Shown one piece after another: positions 7,777 to 12,714 of a DNA stretch of 12,714 bases (position 1 is its first letter; each line of letters starts with the position of its first letter). A program made the position numbers and the translations under genes. The notes beneath the pieces were generated by a model. The model was given only the letters and a program-made list of their open reading frames with translations, did not search any database and was not told the origin of the DNA. The DNA is from Mycoemilia scoparia (taxonomy: Eukaryota > Kickxellomycota > Kickxellomycetes > Kickxellales > Kickxellaceae), in assembly GCA_027575805.1 (NCBI GenBank), contig JANBPU010000406.1, positions 1-12,714 of the forward strand, in the 5' to 3' direction.

Positions 7777-8862
7777 CTAAACAATATTATTCAATAAATT
7801 ACTAGTTTTAGTCAACACCGAGTCCAACAATTCAATTCTCTCACCCACATCATCACCTGGACCTCCAAAACTTCCATTAGCACCACCACCACCAGCATTC
7901 TCAAAATTAGACGCAATAATTTTCCTTCTAGCATCAACATACTGTTTCTGCGACAAATTGGTAAACACAATCGAACAATCTCTGGACGGAACCGCATACA
8001 TATTTTCGGCCAATATCGAGCGTTGGGCAGACCTAGCGGCATAATTAATAAACAAATTCCTATCACTCAAATACAATTCTTGAGCAGCACGATTAAAACA
8101 TCCTGTTGTACCAACTCCAGTGCTGGAGGTGGAGGTAGTAGATACAGACGATGAAATTTCCAAAGAATCCAAAACAATTTGTTTAAACGAATTTTTGATA
8201 TAATGCAACACATGGAACAAATAATCTTGTCGAGGTCGCCATTGAGGAAATTGGTTTTTAATATTAAATTCGCCATCATTGGGACGTACGAGCGGATGGA
8301 ACACATTGGTCAGCATATACACGGTGGGGGGTTTTTCGGGATATTCGGGCGGAATGTTGATACGGAATCTAAACACCCCTCCTTTCCAAAACCCCGATCT
8401 TACAAATATCACTCCATACCAGATGGTTATGGTGTCTAGAGATGGCATTATGTATATCCCGGAGGGACAGTGTTTTTTGTTGCGTAGGTTTTTGCTAAAT
8501 TTATATATGGATTTATGTCATGGATAATTGAATATTAGTAATTAGTTTGGTATTGATGATGATGATGATAACAATGAAGGCGATGAGGGCAAGAGTAAAA
8601 TATATACATATATACATATAAACACTTACAGTTCAATTAGTACTTCAGTTCTTTTGACTTGTGGTAATAAATCATGTTTTAGATATGGTGAATTACTACC
8701 ACCACCACCAACACTAGTCTTGTTTCTTGGGGTTTGTAGATATGCCAATGGTGACGAATATGCTACAGGGGGCTGGCCATTTCGTTGCCCAAAACCACCA
8801 TTCTTTGACCTTACAGGTGTTTGTGTTGAAGAAGATCCAGTCAAATTATAATCCACTGGCAT
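7777..8862 (-). CDS. AKTIP: FTS/AKTIP-like inactive ubiquitin-conjugating enzyme variant, two exons
   Basis: Homologue of AKTIP (fused toes; FtsA in Aspergillus), a subunit of the FTS-Hook-FHIP complex that joins early endosomes to cytoplasmic dynein. Exons are 8862-8630 and 8494-7777, giving 316 residues with Leu78 split by the intron. The Ser/Gly-rich first 65 residues are probably disordered. The E2-like fold follows: KRTEVLIELKNLRNKKHCPSG into MPSLDTITIWYGVIFVR (94-110), the beta strands of WKGGVFRFRINIPPEYPEKPP (114-134) and FHPLV (143-147). Where active E2 enzymes have the catalytic Cys after HPxxxxxG, this protein has Asn155 in GEFNI, so it should not form a ubiquitin thioester. PQWRPRQDYLFHVLHYIKNSF (161-181) and AAQELY matching the region after the fold agree with AKTIP rather than with ordinary E2 proteins. 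Exon 1 has only one ATG, at 8862. The C-terminal tail is Gly-rich. Confidence 0.88.
8495..8629 (-). other. Intron of the FTS/AKTIP-like gene (135 bp)
   Basis: On the minus strand the donor is GTAAGT at 8629-8624 and the acceptor is AAATTTAG ending at 8495. Exon 1 ends in CT and exon 2 opens with C, giving CTC (Leu), and the joined protein runs smoothly through the conserved E2-like N-terminus. Without splicing, exon 1 stops at once (the donor supplies TAA) and exon 2 meets a TGA at 8520-8518. A TACTAAT near 8540 is a fitting branch site. A (GAT)5 repeat at 8555-8569 lies inside the intron. Confidence 0.87.
8555..8569. repeat. (GAT)5 repeat inside an intron
   Basis: Five GAT triplets in the intron of the FTS/AKTIP-like gene, (ATC)5 in the sense direction, between the donor and the presumed branch site. 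Confidence 0.75.
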
Positions 8863-9848
8863 TTTGATATTATGTTCTGAATTTGAATTTTATATAAACG
8901 GATGGGTTTGGTAGTGTAACACTGCAAGAGTAGAGAGAAGGAGGAGGGAGGGAATGCTTTTTGAATATTATACACAGAGCGTCAGGTTGTTGTAGAAGTA
9001 GTAGTAAAATGGCAATTAGTGGAGAATTAGAAAAACAAAAACAAGACAAAAGGCTCTATTTTTGTTTGTATACGAGTTTGTGGTTCAAAGATAAAATGAT
9101 GGATCAACGAAAGAGTATTTGTTTTGCTTCTAGTTAGTCAACACACACTGTAATGTGCATTGGCTTGTTTTTGTTTTGAAATAATAAGGTAAGAAATAAA
9201 AATAAAAGGATGGATGGGGAAACCAAGCAATGAGACAGGAGCAGGAAAATGTGGACATTGTCTTTATAAGCTAGAGCTTGGCCTCAATATTATAGAATGT
9301 CCCCCTCTCTTTTTTGTATGATTACAATTGAAATTTTCATCATCATTATCATTGTCATAAAGTGTGGTTATTATTGTTACATTATATGCCAATCTTAATA
9401 TTCTTGGCTGGCTCGTGTGTAAGCGAGTTTGCTAGCAGAAAACCCCACAACTATCAGGAAAGAACAGCACAGCAAGTATTGCATTCTGGTCCAATCAATC
9501 TCGTTCTCATCACACTGCTTGTTGCTGATGTCTCATCCTTGTCAACACAAGCAAAGCTCTATATAAACCTAATTGTTGACCCATAAGCTGTAGGTTTAGA
9601 CCAATTTGTTCCAAAATATTTCTAGAAATCTAGTCTATTTAGCAAAGATTGGCCATAACTGGAATTCGACCACCCTATCAACCATTATATTATTCTAAGT
9701 ATAAAAGGTGCTTGTTTTGAAATACATTATTATTACCAAAATTCTAAATAAAAATAACATTGTGAGCTAAATAAAAAAGTCAAGTCTGACAATATAAGTA
9801 TCAAGATTATCATCATCACCACCATCATCTGTAGTATCTTAATAGATT
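8863..9848. other. Spacer between the FTS/AKTIP-like and receptor genes
   Basis: Nearly 1 kb that should hold the promoter of the FTS/AKTIP-like gene and the 3' end of the receptor gene, both on the minus strand. A plus-strand open frame at 9362-9586 begins with GTG, lacks a recognisable domain and is not called. Two clean TATA-like sequences on the plus strand (9560-9567 and 9700-9708) have no plus-strand gene behind them. I see no RNA gene and no mobile element. Confidence 0.55.
8888..8896 (-). promoter_or_regulatory. TATA-like element (TATATAAAA) before the FTS/AKTIP-like gene
   Basis: On the minus strand TATATAAAA lies 26-34 bp before the ATG at 8862. That is very close for a metazoan-like TATA-to-start distance, so either the leader is extremely short or the element is a chance AT run and initiation lies further up. 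Confidence 0.3.
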
Positions 9849-11483
9849 TCACTTTTTCCTCCATAACGAAACATCTAATCCAGGATTGATCATAAATGCA
9901 ACAAACAGTGCAATTCCATAGATACTATTAAGAAATAGACTCGAAGTCAACAGCATTGGGGTTCTCCTACTACTACTGCTATTACCAGAAGCAACATCTC
10001 CAGAATTATCTGTTAACAAAGAAACTGAGACCAATGTAATAATTATCGAAGGCAAGCGGACAGCCACCAAGAGTAGGATTGGATACATTGTAATCAATCT
10101 CAATATCGTCCAAACAATACCGTTTCTACTATTTTGCTGATTCTTTGGGCCACCGCCACCACATTTTAACGATTGATGCTGCTTTCCCAAGCTTACAAGT
10201 GTTTCTGAAGATCTCTTATCAACTGTACCCCCATTACTGATACTTTTACGAAATAACGATGGAAGAGAAAGGTTAGACGAATATTTTGTTGGTAACTGAG
10301 GAAACACAATGACAGTCGTTGTGTTGATTCTAGACCCCATGGATAGCTTTTGTTGTGGTTGAGCTGGTTGTAATAATGAAGCTGCTGCCTCCCGTTGGGT
10401 ATTAAAGTTGGAGTCGATTGGTGTTGCTGGAATATCATCGTCAAATTCCAATGGACTTGATAATCTTGGTTGCGGCTGTAGCTTAGCCTCATCACTATTT
10501 CCAGATTGTGATGATGATGGTGGTGGTGGTGGTGCTGCTTGGAAGTATTTGCGGCAAATTTTTGTAGATGAGCCAGGTATGGGGCAAGATATTTCTTCAT
10601 CAACATTATTCTCGGGATAGAGCAAAGAAAATGGAACCTCAACAGAACCGTTACTATAGTTCCTTCTTCCAGCAAGCCCTTTGATACACCTGGTTCCAAC
10701 CATTAATGCGAATACCAAACTGAAGGATATTATAACCAATTCCCACAAATAGCCGCATAATAGAAATGTAGCAATAGCGCCACTACTACTACCACCACCG
10801 CCAGGCAACTTTGTATTAAAGCTTCTCCCAAAGATTATAATGACATTATCATTATTTTCATTGCTACTATGATCATTCGAAGAAGAAGAAGAGGCGATCA
10901 ACCAAAATATCGGAGCCGATAATCCAATCCCAGCCACCACACAAAAGGCTTCATAAAATTTGTTTATAGCTTTAACAACCCTCAATTTCCCCAACCATAC
11001 AGCCAAAAACAACTGTAGCGATATACACCCAACAGCCAGAGTCATGATCAACGGCATAGCGAATTGTGCCCAAAGAAGTAGTTTAGCAATCGAAGTATCG
11101 CTCTCAAACTCGGGGTTGGCAAAAAAGTAGGCAGCAAACATGTAAATGATATTTGCTAGGCCCATCAAGACCGAGAGTCGGATGGAAGACCATTTGACTG
11201 CCTCTGAGTTACGTCCGAAGAACAGTATAATAAAGATGATGAGGATTGTGACTGAGAGGATGAGTGAGATGAGGTCGAGAATTTGAAGTGGTACTATTTG
11301 TTGATTTTCTACAAATAGCAGTAGATTAGTCGTCGTATTAGAGTATTGTTTGTAGGAATGACTGTTGGCCCGAGGATGAGATTCTACTGGTGATATATCG
11401 GAGACTATTGCTGCTGCTGATTCAGAAGAAGAAGGAGTTGCAATACTGTGGTGTAAGAATTGAGTTAAATCCGAATAAACCAT
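9849..11483 (-). CDS. Putative seven-transmembrane G protein-coupled receptor, Git3/cAMP-receptor-like
   Basis: Plasma-membrane receptor of 544 residues, probably signalling through a heterotrimeric G protein; the ligand is unknown. Seven hydrophobic segments lie at about 67-90, 101-121, 135-165, 177-197, 236-266, 456-490 and 508-532. The outer N-terminus (1-66) is Ser/Thr-rich with an N-glycosylation sequon (NTT, 49-51) and no cleavable signal peptide. The third cytoplasmic loop is about 190 residues (267-455), with a run of five prolines (318-322), Gln/Pro stretches and many Ser/Thr that could be phosphorylated. Segment six begins RLITMYPILLLVAVRLPS, like the Arg, Tyr-Pro and distal Pro pattern of fungal glucose/amino-acid sensors (Git3, Gpr1); segment seven ends in FMINPGLD, resembling the NP turn of many receptors. 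The cytoplasmic tail is only about ten residues. A Ser/Asn insertion (198-213) expands the second outer loop. The frame is a single exon. The subfamily is an inference from topology and motifs. Confidence 0.75.
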   Translation of the reverse strand: MVYSDLTQFLHHSIATPSSSESAAAIVSDISPVESHPRANSHSYKQYSNTTTNLLLFVENQQIVPLQILDLISLILSVTILIIFIILFFGRNSEAVKWSSIRLSVLMGLANIIYMFAAYFFANPEFESDTSIAKLLLWAQFAMPLIMTLAVGCISLQLFLAVWLGKLRVVKAINKFYEAFCVVAGIGLSAPIFWLIASSSSSNDHSSNENNDNVIIIFGRSFNTKLPGGGGSSSGAIATFLLCGYLWELVIISFSLVFALMVGTRCIKGLAGRRNYSNGSVEVPFSLLYPENNVDEEISCPIPGSSTKICRKYFQAAPPPPPSSSQSGNSDEAKLQPQPRLSSPLEFDDDIPATPIDSNFNTQREAAASLLQPAQPQQKLSMGSRINTTTVIVFPQLPTKYSSNLSLPSLFRKSISNGGTVDKRSSETLVSLGKQHQSLKCGGGGPKNQQNSRNGIVWTILRLITMYPILLLVAVRLPSIIITLVSVSLLTDNSGDVASGNSSSSRRTPMLLTSSLFLNSIYGIALFVAFMINPGLDVSLWRKK

Positions 11484-12575
11484 TATCAGAATTTATAAAC
11501 AACGTATGATATTATTGAAAACCAAGTTAACATGCACACACAGAGAGAGAATAATTATCTATGAAAAGGCCGAAGAGGAATGCCGAATAGAGACAGGCAG
11601 AGAAACAGATTTAGTCAATGGAGAATAAATGTACAAAGTATATTGAAATGTAAAGTTTTGGTGTTGAGATTCCAGAAGAGACTATAAATACTTTACGCCC
11701 AATTGTCAATTCTCCATCTCAAAGTCTCTACCCAAAACCCACCAGCCATCATGATCGGCTGGTTTCCTGATAATCCCCCATTTTGTTTAGCTATCCAACT
11801 ATCCAACTTGAGCATGTATGTGGTCCCCAAACATTACAATTCTCTTCTTCTATTCTACTGTCCCCTCACCACCGTCTTTCCTCCCATTGCATTACCACAA
11901 TTGTGTCCAACAAAATAAACCTCTTCTCCATACATACACCCATGCGCCAAAAATTGATTGTTTACCCATATAAGCCTAAGGATCGGTATTGTCAAAGTAC
12001 TTCATGGCTTTTGCTGTCCCATTCTTATAAACCATCAAATTGTAAAGCATTCTTTGTAGCAACCACCACAACAAAAACACATATTCATACAGACAGACAT
12101 ACAATCAATGTGAGGCTGTGAAAGACCGATCATGCCACCATAGTTGGATTTAGAAATATTATCATTGTTTAATCTTCTATTGGATACACTTTTTGTGCTT
12201 CTACTATTGTCTCTGCCTCATTCATTCGCCCCCAAAAGGTCGGAACAGGGGAGTGAAAATAGAGAAAGCCTCACTTCCAATTGTCCAAGATGTAATAACA
12301 TTCTTTGTTGAGCCAGCCACCCGATCACACGCCTCTAATTGTTTGAGCAATACAAAAGCTGCCATGTGTGTGTGAATGTGCTGATCTTGATAATAATTGA
12401 ATTCAAATTAAACTTCTCTCAAATATGGTAACAATAAAAAAGTCAACGACTACACATTGAAGCAAACCACCACAGCTGCTTCTAACTTTGGCTTAAACTT
12501 ATGTTACTATAATTCCTCTTCACTGGCTTGTATTCCATAATAACCATTTTTAAAAATATACCAACAATTGAAATA
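11484..12575. other. Divergent intergenic region between the receptor gene and the right-edge gene
   Basis: About 1.1 kb shared by two diverging genes. It carries CCAAT-type sequences (ATTGG near 12179-12183, CCAAT near 12274-12278), a plus-strand TATA-like TATAAATA at 11683-11690, a 10-bp palindrome TTGAATTCAA at 12397-12406 and the 23-bp near-palindrome listed separately. Open frames here start with TTG or overlap only by chance and show no domain. I see nothing that looks like a transposon or RNA gene. Confidence 0.55.
11741..11763. promoter_or_regulatory. 23-bp near-palindrome, ACCAGCC / GGCTGGT
   Basis: Seven-base arms ACCAGCC and GGCTGGT are exact reverse complements around a nine-base centre that itself contains the palindrome ATCATGAT. 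It lies about 260 bp upstream of the receptor start codon. The length and symmetry suit a dimeric DNA-binding regulator or a small hairpin; no factor can be assigned. Confidence 0.4.
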
Positions 12576-12714
12576 ATGCCTAAATCTAATAACCCACGTT
12601 CAAGTACATCAAAGAAATCACAGGATAAGAAATATAAAGACAAAATAGTAATGGCCCATAGAAGAAGGATCATGCTCAGAGCAGAACCTAATGACTCTGA
12701 AGCTCAGGAGCATA
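12576..12714 (+). CDS. Partial gene, basic Lys/Arg/Ser-rich N-terminus, runs off the window
   Basis: An ATG at 12576 opens 46 codons without a stop to the right edge. The visible residues are strongly basic and polar: MPKSNNPRSSTSKK, then KYKDKIVMAHRRRIMLR, then an acidic NDSEAQEH. The composition is protein-like, with mixed charge and no homopolymer from repeats, and the 1.1-kb region upstream has promoter-like features, so a real first exon is plausible. I recognise no family. The basic clusters could be a nuclear localisation signal or a nucleic-acid-binding tail, but that is a guess. An intron or a stop shortly beyond the edge is equally possible. Confidence 0.4.
   Translation, partial: MPKSNNPRSSTSKKSQDKKYKDKIVMAHRRRIMLRAEPNDSEAQEH

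Noticed and set aside
9362..9586. Plus-strand open frame of 74 codons with a hydrophobic start, resembling a secreted small protein
   Set aside because: It begins with GTG, not ATG; the first in-frame ATG shortens it, the rest has no recognisable domain, and no promoter or conservation evidence can be shown from sequence alone.
10500..10535. GAT/GGT repeat reading as a Gly run on the plus strand
   Set aside because: It lies inside the receptor gene, where the minus strand reads it as the Pro and Ser run of loop 3; the plus-strand frame is a shadow.
11703..12375. Three plus-strand open frames in the divergent intergenic region
   Set aside because: All begin with non-ATG codons, their composition follows the local base skew, and they contain no recognisable motif.
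1..12714. Transposons, tRNA and rRNA genes, CRISPR arrays, prophage or viral genes
   Set aside because: I found no terminal inverted repeats with target duplication, no transposase or reverse transcriptase motifs, no tRNA B-box sequence outside coding regions, and no spaced direct repeats. The tandem repeats seen are simple microsatellites.
1..12714. A secondary-metabolite or defence gene cluster
   Set aside because: The four complete genes serve unrelated housekeeping and signalling roles and have long separate intergenic regions, so no shared system is indicated.

Overview
This is an ordinary chromosomal window from a fungus, probably an early-diverging filamentous one (Mucoromycota or a relative). 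The evidence is a low-GC genome rich in AT and trinucleotide microsatellites, GT-AG introns with GTAAGT donors, proteins padded with Asn/Ser/Pro/Gly homopolymer runs, and the gene content. That content includes a Brl1/Brr6 nuclear-envelope protein (typical of fungi with closed mitosis), an FTS/AKTIP E2 variant (absent from budding yeast but present in filamentous fungi and animals) and a 7TM receptor resembling fungal Git3/Gpr1-type receptors. The species cannot be fixed from the sequence alone.

Layout from left to right: (1) 1-1384, promoter region with a good TATA box at 1289-1296; (2) 1385-4012 (+), an intronless carnitine O-acetyltransferase of 875 residues ending in a perfect peroxisomal -SKL signal; (3) 4217-6147 (-), a Brl1/Brr6-domain nuclear envelope protein with one intron, 606 residues after splicing; (4) 6148-7776, a long AT-rich spacer with simple repeats and one doubtful small ORF; (5) 7777-8862 (-), an FTS/AKTIP-like catalytically dead ubiquitin-conjugating-enzyme variant with one intron, 316 residues after splicing; (6) 8863-9848, spacer; (7) 9849-11483 (-), a seven-transmembrane receptor of 544 residues with a very long third cytoplasmic loop; (8) 11484-12575, a divergent promoter region with a 23-bp near-palindrome; (9) 12576-12714 (+), the start of a gene that runs off the right edge.

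The genes do not form a pathway or cluster. They cover acetyl-unit export from peroxisomes, nuclear-pore and nuclear-envelope biogenesis, dynein-driven endosome transport and nutrient or signal sensing, each with its own promoter region. I found no transposon, tRNA, rRNA, CRISPR array or novel multi-gene system. The most useful results are the two intron-spliced gene models, in which reading frame and split codon fit exactly, the PTS1 tail, the missing catalytic cysteine, and a few palindromic sites in the promoters.
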